From Xanthobacteraceae bacterium (GTDB lineage: Bacteria; Pseudomonadota; Alphaproteobacteria; Rhizobiales; Xanthobacteraceae), in assembly GCA_019635635.1 (NCBI GenBank), contig JAHBZB010000002.1:953204-1017203 (forward strand): a DNA stretch of 64,000 nt, read 5' to 3'. The translations under genes were made by a program, and so were the position numbers. Of the stretch, positions 29,490 to 40,683 are shown piece after piece (position 1 is the stretch's first letter; every line of letters starts with the position of its first letter). The notes beneath the pieces are model-generated. The model saw only the letters and a program-made list of their open reading frames with translations. It ran no database searches and was not told where the DNA came from.

Positions 29490-29789
29490 TTACTTGCCTT
29501 TACCGATGATGCCCATGATGTCCGACTCCTTCATGATGAGGAGTTCTTCGCCGTCGATTTTCACTTCCGTGCCCGACCATTTGCCGAACAGGATGCGGTC
29601 GCCGACCTTCACGTCGATCGGGATGAGCTTGCCGGCTTCGTCGCGGCCGCCGGTACCGACGGCGATCACTTCGCCTTCGGACGGCTTTTCCTGCGCACTG
29701 TCGGGAATGATGATGCCGCTCTTGGTCTTGGTGTCGGCGTCGATGCGCTTGACCACGACGCGGTCATGCAGGGGACGGAATTTTTTCAT
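29490..29789 (-). CDS. groS: 10 kDa co-chaperonin GroES
   Basis: The 99-residue protein starts [16 protein letters not shown]. It has the mobile-loop segment [22 protein letters not shown] and ends [15 protein letters not shown], all typical GroES. The open frame reaches 29840 through the CIRCE element, but the ATG at 29787-29789 is the family start, with GAGGAAACG upstream. Confidence 0.98.
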   Translation of the reverse strand: MKKFRPLHDRVVVKRIDADTKTKSGIIIPDSAQEKPSEGEVIAVGTGGRDEAGKLIPIDVKVGDRILFGKWSGTEVKIDGEELLIMKESDIMGIIGKGK

Positions 29790-29834
29790 GATCGTTTCCT
29801 CGAAGTTCGCGCCGCGCGGCGCTGAAAATGTATG

Positions 29835-29859
29835 TGGCACTCGCGAGTTTCGAGTGCCA
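29835..29859 (-). promoter_or_regulatory. CIRCE operator (HrcA binding site)
   Basis: Perfect inverted repeat TGGCACTC-N9-GAGTGCCA, the alphaproteobacterial form of CIRCE (consensus TTAGCACTC-N9-GAGTGCTAA). It lies just after the predicted transcription start and 46 bases before the groS ATG. HrcA binding here should repress groESL without stress. Confidence 0.95.
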
Positions 29860-29870
29860 GCGGTCGCAGG

Positions 29871-29899
29871 GCATAGCCCGCGTGCACCTAGAGAGTCAA
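29871..29899 (-). promoter_or_regulatory. groES promoter, -35 TTGACT / -10 CTATGC, 17-base spacer
   Basis: On the minus strand TTGACT (29899-29894) and CTATGC (29876-29871) are separated by 17 bases, close to the alphaproteobacterial housekeeping consensus. The predicted start falls about seven bases further on, so CIRCE sits within the first 30 transcribed bases. A RpoH-type reading of the same boxes cannot be excluded. Confidence 0.7.
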
Positions 29900-29933
29900 G
29901 GATTGCTCCAAAAAACGATTGTTTCGCAGCTAC

Positions 29934-30698
29934 TTAAATGAAGCTCCGCAGCGCGTCGTAGAGCAGCTTCACCGCTGCAAGCAGCAAGATCGCGTAGCAC
30001 CAGAAAAAGAGCCGCGCCTGATCGAGCCGGTCGTGGATGTATTTGCCCAGCCAGACGCCGAACGGCACCACAGGTGCCAGCACGAGCGCTTGCACAAGCG
30101 TTTCCGGTTTCGCGAGTGCAAGCGCGGAGTACGGCACCAGTTTCACGACATTGCCGAGCGCGAACAGCGCGACCGCGGTGCCGGCGTAAACGGTCTTGTT
30201 CAATCCGCGATAGAGAAGGTACGCGCTCATCGGCGGGCCGCCCGCGTGGGCGACGAAAGTCGTGAAGCCGGTCGCCGTCCCGGCGACGAGCGCCAGCACC
30301 GGCGACACCGGGCGCTCCTTATGTTCGGACTTCCTGCCGCGCAGAAACCAGTCGAGCGCAAAGATCACGGTGATCGCGCCGATGCCGGCCGCCACCACGC
30401 GCGGATCGACATAGACGAAAAAAATGTAGCCGAGCGCGATGCCGAAAAGCAGCGCGGGCGCAAGCCACACCAGATCGGGCTTCGACCAGCTGCTTCTGCC
30501 GAAGCTACCGAAGGCGAAGAAATCCATGAAGGCGACGAGCGGCGCAACCACGATCGCGGCGTCCAGCGGCGGCAGCACCAGCGACAAAAGCGGCACGCCG
30601 AGAATCGCAAGCCCGCCGCCGAAGGCGCCCTTGCCGACCGAAACGATGAAGATCGTAGTCAGGCCGACGAGGTAAAAAGTCGGATCGGTGGGAAGCAT
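29934..30698 (-). CDS. TauE/SafE-family anion exporter, copy 1
   Basis: The 254-residue polytopic protein has two related halves, with family motifs VGKGAFGGGLAILGVPLLSL and GTATGFTTFVAHAGGPPMSAYLLYRGLNKT. TauE/SafE proteins move sulfite, sulfoacetate or related organic anions. Immediately upstream on the same strand lies a second copy with the same layout and many identical blocks, indicating tandem duplication. The two copies are 39 bases apart. No sulfur metabolism gene is nearby to suggest the substrate. Confidence 0.9.
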   Translation of the reverse strand: MLPTDPTFYLVGLTTIFIVSVGKGAFGGGLAILGVPLLSLVLPPLDAAIVVAPLVAFMDFFAFGSFGRSSWSKPDLVWLAPALLFGIALGYIFFVYVDPRVVAAGIGAITVIFALDWFLRGRKSEHKERPVSPVLALVAGTATGFTTFVAHAGGPPMSAYLLYRGLNKTVYAGTAVALFALGNVVKLVPYSALALAKPETLVQALVLAPVVPFGVWLGKYIHDRLDQARLFFWCYAILLLAAVKLLYDALRSFI

Positions 30699-30737
30699 CG
30701 AGAAATTCCGCTGGCCGCGAACGCCGGCCGCGGCAAG

Positions 30738-31508
30738 CTACGCCATCAGCGCGCGCACCGCATCAAATAACAGCTTCGCGGAAGCAAACAGCAATATCGC
30801 ATAACACCAGAAGAACAACTTGCGCTGATCGAGCCGGTTATGGAAATGCGCGCCAAGCCAGACACCGAGCGGCACCACCGGGGCGAGCAGCGCGGCATGG
30901 ACCAGCACCGCGGGCTTGGCCGCGCCGAGCAACAGATAGGGAAACAGCTTCAGGATATTCACGAGCGCATAGATCACGATCGAGGTGCCTACATAAAGCG
31001 TCTTGTTCAATCCGCGATAGAGCAGATAGGCCGAAAGAATCGGTCCGCCGCTATGCGCGACGAAGGAAGTAAAGCCGAAGGCGCCGCCGCTGCCCGCGGC
31101 GAGCGCCGGAGACAACGGATGCACCACCGCGTCTGACTTGGAGCGCTGACGAATGAACCAGTCGATCGCGAACACGAAGGCGATGACGCCGATGCCGATA
31201 TTCACCAGCCGCGGATCGATCAGCACGAAGAAAAAATAGCCGAGCGCCAGCCCCATCAGCATAGCCGGAAGAAACCAACGCAGATCCGGCTTCGAGGCGT
31301 TGCCGAGGCGATAGCTGCCGAAGGCGAACACATCGGTCAGCACGGTGATTGGCGCCACGATGATCGCGGCCTCGATCGGCGGCATTACGAGCGACAACAG
31401 CGGCACGCCAAGCGTCGCAAGCCCGCCGCCGAACGCGCCTTTGCCCACCGCGATGATGAACACGGTGGTCAGGCCTACGACATAGAACAAGGGATCGGTC
31501 GGAATCAT
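30738..31508 (-). CDS. TauE/SafE-family anion exporter, copy 2
   Basis: The 256-residue paralogue of the gene just downstream shares VGKGAFGGGLATLGVPLLSLV, AYLLYRGLNKTLY and RLDQRKLFFWCYAILL. Differences are spread through the middle helices, so the copies have diverged and may differ in substrate. It is first in the pair; a TATAAA-like box lies about 40 bases before its start but no good -35 was seen. Confidence 0.9.
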   Translation of the reverse strand: MIPTDPLFYVVGLTTVFIIAVGKGAFGGGLATLGVPLLSLVMPPIEAAIIVAPITVLTDVFAFGSYRLGNASKPDLRWFLPAMLMGLALGYFFFVLIDPRLVNIGIGVIAFVFAIDWFIRQRSKSDAVVHPLSPALAAGSGGAFGFTSFVAHSGGPILSAYLLYRGLNKTLYVGTSIVIYALVNILKLFPYLLLGAAKPAVLVHAALLAPVVPLGVWLGAHFHNRLDQRKLFFWCYAILLFASAKLLFDAVRALMA

Positions 31509-31591
31509 GCGCGCGGACTATCGCGCAGGAGCGTTTATTTTTATACCGAACTTAATGAATAGCCTGCATGCGCAAACGCGGGCAGCCGCCC

Positions 31592-32578
31592 TTACGCATG
31601 CCCCGTGGGCTTGCGCGTCCGGTAGGTTTCCTCGAGATACTTCCGGGTCTCGGCGTCGAACTTGATCTCTAGCGCTTTCAACGCATCGGCCAGATGATGC
31701 GGCTTGGACGCGCCGACGATGGAGGAAGTCACGACCGGATTGGCGAGCGTCCAGGCGATCGCGACTGCCGCACGCGAGACGCCGAGCTTCTCCGCGGTAA
31801 CGCGGACGCGCTCGGCAATCTCGTGGTCGGTGTCGGTCGCGCCGATGCCGAGTGTCTTAGCAAAATCGTCGGTATTGCCCCGTACGGTCTTCTCGCCCTG
31901 CGAAGGCATCGAGCCCGCAAGAAAGCCGCGCGCGATCGGCGACCACGGCGTCACCGCGAGCTTTTCTTCCTTGCAGAGCGGGAACATCTCGCGCTCTTCC
32001 TCGCGGTAGATAAGATTGTAGTAGTTCTGCATGGAGACGAAGCGGGCTAACCCCCGCTCCTTCTGGAGCGTCAGCATTTTCGCGAATTGCCACGACCACA
32101 TCGACGACGCGCCGAGATAAAGCGCCTTGCCGGCCTTGACGACATCGGAGAGCGCTTCCAGCGTCTCTTCGATTTCTGTTTCGTAGTCGAAGCGATGGAT
32201 GATGTAGAGATCGACGTAATCCATCTTCAGCCGCTTCAGCGAAGCGTCGATGCCTTCCATGATGTGCTTGCGCGAAAGGCCCTTGAGGTTCGGGGCCTTG
32301 CCCATCGGATTGAAGACCTTGGTCGCGACCACGACCTCCTCGCGGCGCGCGGCATATTCCTTCACCGCGCGGCCGAGCACTTCCTCGCTCGCGCCGAGCG
32401 AATAGACGTCCGCGGTATCGTAGAAGTTGATGCCCGCCTCGAACGCCGCCTTGAAGAACGGCTTCGCGTCGTCCTCGTTCAGCACCCATTCGCGCCAGGC
32501 TTTCGAGCCGTAGGTCATGCAGCCGAGACACAGGCGCGAAACCTTCATCCCGGTCGAGCCGAAGCGAACGTATTCCAT
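31592..32578 (-). CDS. Aldo/keto reductase
   Basis: NADPH-dependent reductase of 328 aa with a TIM-barrel fold. The catalytic tetrad can be followed: the Asp and Tyr in INFYDTADVYSLGASEEVLG, the Lys in VVVATKVF and the His in LYIIHRFDYET. It is close to the AKR11/12-like (YajO) group by IARGFLAGSMPS and NTDDFAKTL. It lies 16 bases downstream of the second TRAP dctM gene, so it is probably the last gene of that operon and may act on the imported compound or a derivative. Substrate unknown. Confidence 0.93.
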   Translation of the reverse strand: MEYVRFGSTGMKVSRLCLGCMTYGSKAWREWVLNEDDAKPFFKAAFEAGINFYDTADVYSLGASEEVLGRAVKEYAARREEVVVATKVFNPMGKAPNLKGLSRKHIMEGIDASLKRLKMDYVDLYIIHRFDYETEIEETLEALSDVVKAGKALYLGASSMWSWQFAKMLTLQKERGLARFVSMQNYYNLIYREEEREMFPLCKEEKLAVTPWSPIARGFLAGSMPSQGEKTVRGNTDDFAKTLGIGATDTDHEIAERVRVTAEKLGVSRAAVAIAWTLANPVVTSSIVGASKPHHLADALKALEIKFDAETRKYLEETYRTRKPTGHA

Positions 32579-32594
32579 GGCTGAATTCCTGCGT

Positions 32595-33905
32595 TTAGGG
32601 TTTTACGTCGAGCATTGTCGACGGCAACCATAGCGCAAGTTGCGGGAAAACCGCGAGCAGCACGACTGCAACGCACATCAGCAGAAACAGCGGGAAGGCA
32701 TAGCCGCCGATCGCGAAGATCGAGCGCCCGGTCATGCCCTGCAAAACGAACAGGTTGAAGCCGACCGGCGGCGTGATCTGCGCCATCTCGACCACCAGCA
32801 CGATATAGATACCGAACCAGATCAGGTCGAAACCCGCGGCGGTGACCAGCGGCATGATGACGGAGGTGGTCAGCACCACCATCGAGATCCCGTCGAGGAA
32901 ACAGCCGAGGATGATGAAGAAGATCGTCAACGCGAACAGCAGTTGCCACTGCGACAGGCCTAGCGTCGTGATCCATTCGGCGAGCGCGCGCGGGATTCCG
33001 GTGAAACCCATCGCGGTCGTGAGAAAGGCGGCGCCTGCGAGAATCGCCGCGATCATGCAGGAAGTGACGGCACCTGCCAGCAGCGCTTCAATGAAGGTCG
33101 CGCGCGACATCTGTCCCTGCCACCATGACAGGATCAAGGACAGCACAACGCCGACCACCGCGGCTTCGGTTGCCGACGCCAGTCCGCCGTAGATCGAACC
33201 GATTACGCCGACGATCAAAAGCACGACCGGAATGAGCCGCCGGATCGAACCGATGCGCTCGCGCCATGAAATCATCGGCTCCGCCTTCGGCATCTTGTCG
33301 TCGTTCAGCAGCGCCCAGGCGGCAACGAAACCCATGAAGAGCAGCGCAAGAATTGTTCCCGGTACGACGCCGGCGATAAAAAGCCGCGCGATCGACTGAT
33401 CGGTCGCAGCGCCATAGACGATCATGATAATCGAGGGCGGAATCAGAAGCCCGAGCGTGCCGGAGCCTGCGAGCGTCCCGATCGCCATGCTGTCGTCATA
33501 GCCGCGTTTTTTCAGTTCCGGCAGCGAGATGCGGCCGATCGTGGCGCAGGTCGCAGCCGACGAGCCGGAAACCGCTGCGAAAATCGCGCAGCCGAGGACG
33601 TTCACGTGCAGCAGGCGGCCCGGCAGCCTTTGCATCCAGGGCGCCAGGCCCTCGAACAAATCTTCCGCGAGCTTGGTGCGGAACAGGATTTCTCCCATCC
33701 AGATGAACATCGGCAGCGCGATCAGGTCCCAGCCGTTCAGCGATTGCCAGAGCGAAGTCGAAAGCGAGGCGCCGGCGGGTGCCGCCGAGAGAATCTTCAT
33801 CGCGACGAAGCCGACAGCGCCGAGCGCAAGCGCGATCCAGACGCCGGAGCCCAGGATAATAAAAAGAACAAGGACGAGGAAAATCGTCCATTCGACGAAA
33901 CCCAT
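32595..33905 (-). CDS. TRAP transporter large permease (DctM), second system
   Basis: The 436-residue polytopic protein has DctM signatures: PMFIWMGEILFRTKLAEDLFEGLAPWMQRLPGRLLHVNVLGCAIFAAVSGSSAATCATIG, GTLGLLIPPSIIMIVYGAATDQSIARLF and ITPPVGFNLFVLQGM (the first is quoted in part across residues). It begins four bases after the dctQ stop. This dctPQM set differs clearly in sequence from the one at 22.6-25.6 kb, so it is a separate importer and not a recent duplicate. Confidence 0.94.
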   Translation of the reverse strand: MGFVEWTIFLVLVLFIILGSGVWIALALGAVGFVAMKILSAAPAGASLSTSLWQSLNGWDLIALPMFIWMGEILFRTKLAEDLFEGLAPWMQRLPGRLLHVNVLGCAIFAAVSGSSAATCATIGRISLPELKKRGYDDSMAIGTLAGSGTLGLLIPPSIIMIVYGAATDQSIARLFIAGVVPGTILALLFMGFVAAWALLNDDKMPKAEPMISWRERIGSIRRLIPVVLLIVGVIGSIYGGLASATEAAVVGVVLSLILSWWQGQMSRATFIEALLAGAVTSCMIAAILAGAAFLTTAMGFTGIPRALAEWITTLGLSQWQLLFALTIFFIILGCFLDGISMVVLTTSVIMPLVTAAGFDLIWFGIYIVLVVEMAQITPPVGFNLFVLQGMTGRSIFAIGGYAFPLFLLMCVAVVLLAVFPQLALWLPSTMLDVKP

Positions 33906-33909
33906 GTCC

Positions 33910-34464
33910 CTACTCCACGCCCTGCGTGACGACGCTTTCCGCCTTGATGAAGGACGGCGCGCCTTGTTTCAGCGTAATGACGAGTTCGTCGAGCAACGCA
34001 ACGCAAAGCGTGGCGAGGCCGAGCGTCATCGCGCTTTGGGGAATCCAATATTTGATCGGAAGCAGGCCGGAGGAAACGTCGCCGAACATCCACGAATAAT
34101 AAGTGAGCGTGCCGAGCGCCCAGCTCGCGTAGGCGGAGATTGCGAAGCCGGCTACCAGCGCCCAGATTTCGAGGATGCGGCGGAAGCCGGGATTCGTCAC
34201 CTGCAACAGCATGGTCACGCGGATATGCGCCCCGCGCTTAAGCGTGGCACCAAGCGCGAGAAAACTCGCAGCACCGAACAGATAACCGCCGATTTCGGAC
34301 AGCGAGGGAACCAGAAAGCCGTAGGGAGGATAACCAAACAAACTCAAGACGGAATCGAAAAGCTGTCCGCAAATCTGCGCGCCGACCAGAACGAGAATAG
34401 CGACAAGACACCCGGCGGAAAGCGCGAGGGTGAACGTATAAAGGCCGTCGAGCAGTTTGCGCAT
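33910..34464 (-). CDS. TRAP transporter small permease (DctQ), second system
   Basis: The 184-residue protein has four membrane helices. It includes GAASFLALGATLKRGAHIRVTML, the DctQ family block, and ends with the longer helical tail seen in some members. Its ATG follows a strong hairpin that separates it from dctP. It should associate with DctM in the inner membrane. Confidence 0.88.
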   Translation of the reverse strand: MRKLLDGLYTFTLALSAGCLVAILVLVGAQICGQLFDSVLSLFGYPPYGFLVPSLSEIGGYLFGAASFLALGATLKRGAHIRVTMLLQVTNPGFRRILEIWALVAGFAISAYASWALGTLTYYSWMFGDVSSGLLPIKYWIPQSAMTLGLATLCVALLDELVITLKQGAPSFIKAESVVTQGVE

Positions 34465-34474
34465 GGCGAATATG

Positions 34475-34505
34475 AAACGGCCCGCTTTTTTGAAGCGGGC
34501 CGTTT
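34475..34505 (-). terminator. Intra-operon hairpin between dctP and dctQ (attenuator)
   Basis: A 13-base perfect stem (AAACGGCCCGCTT / AAGCGGGCCGTTT) with a five-base loop sits in the 48-base gap between dctP and dctQ. The T-run on the transcribed strand is short, so it is likely a partial terminator or 3' stabiliser. Such a structure would let the binding protein be made in excess over the permease. Confidence 0.75.
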
Positions 34506-34512
34506 TCCTTTG

Positions 34513-35487
34513 TTACTTGCGATAGGCGTCGAGGATGACTTTGCCGTCCGCGCCCGCGAGTTTTTCCCACTCCGCCGTCATCGTCTTGCCGATTTCGGCG
34601 AAGCCTTTCTTGAGTGCGTCGGACGGCTGAATGATCTTCATGCCGTTCTTCTGCATGACCGCAATCTTCTCGGTGGTCTCGGCTTCGGAGGCCTTCCAGC
34701 CGCGATCCTCGGCTTCCTTCGCAGCCTTCAGCACGGCCGCTTTTACGTCGGCCGGCAGCGCATCGAACGCAGACTTCTGCACGAAGACGACGTTGCGCGG
34801 CAGCCATGCCTGCGTGTGATGGAAGTGGCTGAGATAGTCCCACGCCTTGGTGTCGGCGCCGGTCGAGGGCGAAGTGATCATCGCATCGACGCGGTTGGTG
34901 GCGAAGGCAGTCGGGATATCCGGCACTTCGATCTGGGTCGGGATTGCCCCGGCGAGTTGCGCAATACGCTGGGTCGAGGCGTTATACGTGCGGAACTTCA
35001 GGCCCTTCAGATCGTCGATGCTCTTGATTTCCTTCTTGGCGTAGATGCCCTGCGACGGCCACGGCACCGAGAACAGAAGTACGAGCCCCTCGTCGGCGAG
35101 TTTCTTTTCGAGGAAGGGCTTCTGCGCGGCATAGAGCTTGCGTGCCGCCGCGTAGCTGGTCGCAAGAAACGGCACCGAATCGACGCCATAGATCGGGCTT
35201 TCGTTCTGATGAAGCGAGATCAGCACTTCGCCGATCGGCGCAACACCACGGCGGACCGACGATTTGATTTCCGGATGCTTGATCAGCGAACCGTTGGAGT
35301 GAACGGTGATGACGAGCTTGCCGCCGGTGGCCTTCTCGACGTCCTTCGTGAACTCCACGACGTTCTTAGTGTGGAAGTTGCCGTCACCGTAAGGCGTCGG
35401 CATGTCCCATTTGGTTTGCGCGGAAGCCGCGGTCGCGGCCAAAGCCGAGATCGCAACACCCGCGAGCAGTGCGGTAATCTGTTTCAT
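34513..35487 (-). CDS. TRAP transporter substrate-binding protein (DctP), second system
   Basis: Periplasmic binding protein, 324 aa, with a Sec signal (KQITALLAGVAISALAATAASAQ). The DctP core shows GGKLVITVHSNGSLIKHPEI, the Arg-containing SIDDLKGLKFRTYNASTQRIAQLAGAI (split across strands) and VPDIPTAFATNRVDAMITSP. Two starts are possible: the GTG at 35493 and the ATG at 35485-35487. AAGGGAG about eight bases upstream favours the ATG. It is downstream of the marR-type gene on the same strand and upstream of dctQM and the reductase gene. Ligand unknown; the divergent oxoprolinase suggests a cyclic amide or lactam. Confidence 0.92.
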   Translation of the reverse strand: MKQITALLAGVAISALAATAASAQTKWDMPTPYGDGNFHTKNVVEFTKDVEKATGGKLVITVHSNGSLIKHPEIKSSVRRGVAPIGEVLISLHQNESPIYGVDSVPFLATSYAAARKLYAAQKPFLEKKLADEGLVLLFSVPWPSQGIYAKKEIKSIDDLKGLKFRTYNASTQRIAQLAGAIPTQIEVPDIPTAFATNRVDAMITSPSTGADTKAWDYLSHFHHTQAWLPRNVVFVQKSAFDALPADVKAAVLKAAKEAEDRGWKASEAETTEKIAVMQKNGMKIIQPSDALKKGFAEIGKTMTAEWEKLAGADGKVILDAYRK

Positions 35488-35578
35488 AGACACTCTCCCT
35501 TGGAGGGTTTGGCGAGACGCCGCCCCTCTTTCCGTGACGTTAGGCTAGCAGCCGAGGCTCCGTGTTCAAGGTCCCCGG

Positions 35579-36124
35579 CTACAGACTTGCTGCGGCGCGT
35601 GCTGCCTGATCGTAGTGGCCGGACAGCGCACGCATCAGCCCGGCGATTTCGGATAGGCGTTTTTCGTCGGCACCGGTCGCCTTCACCGGCGCGACCAGCA
35701 ACGCTTCGCGGATTTTTCCGTATTTCTTCACGACCGCCTCGCCTTTCGGCGAAAGCGAAACCGTTTTCTCGCTGCCCTTGCGACCGGAAGTCAGCAGGCC
35801 GGCGCCTTCCAGCTTCTTCACCGCGTAGGTGACGAGATGGGTGTCCTCGATCGAAAGCACGAGACAGATGTCGGCGAGCCGCTTCGCACGGCTGCGATGC
35901 GCGACCGCGTGCAACACCAGCACTTCCATCGGATTGACGTCGGGCAGCCCGGCGGCGGCAACACAGCGCACCATCCAGCGTTCGAAGGCATGACCGAGAA
36001 GGATGAGACCGAATTCAAGTTCGGAGAGCGAAGGCATCGCACCTGCCGCGAGATGCGCGGAAGAAACGATCGGACCGACTGACGGGTCCGCCTTGCCGTT
36101 GGCCGCAAGCGACGCTTTTGGCAC
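35579..36124 (-). CDS. MarR-family transcriptional regulator
   Basis: The 181-residue protein has a winged helix-turn-helix: MEVLVLHAVAHRSRAKRLADICLVLSIEDTHLVTYAVKKLEGAGLL, then the wing GRKGSEKTVSLSPKG (quoted by region). I place the start at the GTG of 36122-36124, which has GGGGAGG four bases upstream; the open frame beyond it has no such site and would run into the operator region. It is divergent from the oxoprolinase gene and precedes the TRAP operon. Palindromes in the shared spacer are its likely operators, so it probably controls both directions in response to the imported compound. Confidence 0.88.
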   Translation of the reverse strand: MPKASLAANGKADPSVGPIVSSAHLAAGAMPSLSELEFGLILLGHAFERWMVRCVAAAGLPDVNPMEVLVLHAVAHRSRAKRLADICLVLSIEDTHLVTYAVKKLEGAGLLTSGRKGSEKTVSLSPKGEAVVKKYGKIREALLVAPVKATGADEKRLSEIAGLMRALSGHYDQAARAAASL

Positions 36125-36162
36125 TTCGCCTCCCCTCCGCGAAAAAATGCCTGACTTTTGGG

Positions 36163-36190
36163 AGCGTATCGCCAACAAATAATTTGTCAA
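36163..36190 (-). promoter_or_regulatory. Predicted promoter of the marR-type gene
   Basis: On the minus strand a perfect -35 box TTGACA (36190-36185) is followed after 16 bases by TACGCT (36168-36163). One 13-base palindrome lies inside the spacer, where a bound repressor would block polymerase. Confidence 0.55.
36175..36187. promoter_or_regulatory. Palindromic operator candidate ACAAAT-A-ATTTGT
   Basis: Perfect 13-base palindrome in the marR/oxoprolinase divergent spacer, overlapping the -35 and spacer of the predicted minus-strand promoter. AT-rich against a GC-rich background. Likely MarR binding site. Confidence 0.65.
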
Positions 36191-36210
36191 TAAATCGTCG
36201 GCGATTTATT
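36189..36210. promoter_or_regulatory. Palindromic operator candidate AATAAATCG-TCGG-CGATTTATT
   Basis: Perfect inverted repeat with nine-base arms and a four-base centre. It lies right before the oxoprolinase start and covers the likely plus-strand core promoter (TTGTCA at 36184-36189, then TATTTA at 36207-36212, 17-base spacer). Likely second MarR site. Confidence 0.7.
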
Positions 36211-36232
36211 TATGGGCGGAGGGAGAACGGCG

Positions 36233-39841
<3,609 letters not shown>

Positions 39842-39864
39842 CGGCGCTCCATCGAGGGCGGTAC

Positions 39865-40683
39865 ATGGCTGCTGTCGCAATCACTCCCGAAGTAGTGCGG
39901 CGGATCGAAACCGCCGAACACGAAGCCTGGCGCGAGATCGATCGCGCGGCGCCACCGGAGATTCGCGCGGCGCTCGGGATTGCATGCATCTCAATCGGCG
40001 ACGGCGCGGCGTTCGCGGCTTCCAAGATCGACCATATCCAGTTCAACCGGCTCGCCGGTCTCGGCGTCACGCGCGAGATCGCGGCGGAAGAACTGGACGA
40101 AGGCATTGCCATCTTCGAGCGGCTCGGTCTTGCAAACTGGATCGTTCACGTTCCGCCGCAGAGCCACAATCTCGCTGCACTCTGCGCGGCGCGCGGCTTC
40201 GTTCCTCACTCACGCAGCTGGGCGAAGTTTGCGCGCGATGCAGCACCGCCTGCGATGATCGATACCGATCTCCAGATTCGCGAGATTGGTTCGGACCAAG
40301 GCGAAATCTTCGGCGCGACCGCGGCCAAAGGTTTCGGCATGCCGCCCATCGTCGGCAAATGGCTTGGCGCGATTCCGGGGCGGCCGAACTGGCACTGCTT
40401 TCTCGCGTTCGACGGCAACACACCGGCTGCGGCCGGTGCTTTATATATTCATGAGTGCGCCGGCTGGGTCGGGGTCGGCGCGACGCTCGAAAATTATCGC
40501 GGACGGAAAGCGCAGCAGGCAATTCTGGCAGCACGGATCGCAAAAGGCATCGAACGCGGCTGCGAATTGTTCACGACCGAAACCGGCATTCCGCACGCGG
40601 GCGAAGCGGGGCCGTCGTTCAAGAACATTCAGCGCGCGGGATTGCAGATCGCCTACGAGCGGAAGAATTTGAAACGGCCCTAG
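39865..40683 (+). CDS. GNAT-family N-acetyltransferase
   Basis: The 272-residue protein has a GNAT fold in the C-terminal half: AAGALYIHECAGWVGVGATLENYRGRKAQQAILAARI holds the acetyl-CoA-binding R/Q-x-x-G-x-G/A-type loop (here YRGRKAQQ). The N-terminal half appears to be a second, weaker GNAT-like domain. It follows the oxoprolinase gene after 23 bases on the same strand, so it may be co-transcribed. Start at the ATG of 39865; the longer frame overlaps the oxoprolinase gene. Its stop shares the bases CTAG with the stop of the convergent extensin-like gene. Acceptor unknown. Confidence 0.82.
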   Translation: MAAVAITPEVVRRIETAEHEAWREIDRAAPPEIRAALGIACISIGDGAAFAASKIDHIQFNRLAGLGVTREIAAEELDEGIAIFERLGLANWIVHVPPQSHNLAALCAARGFVPHSRSWAKFARDAAPPAMIDTDLQIREIGSDQGEIFGATAAKGFGMPPIVGKWLGAIPGRPNWHCFLAFDGNTPAAAGALYIHECAGWVGVGATLENYRGRKAQQAILAARIAKGIERGCELFTTETGIPHAGEAGPSFKNIQRAGLQIAYERKNLKRP

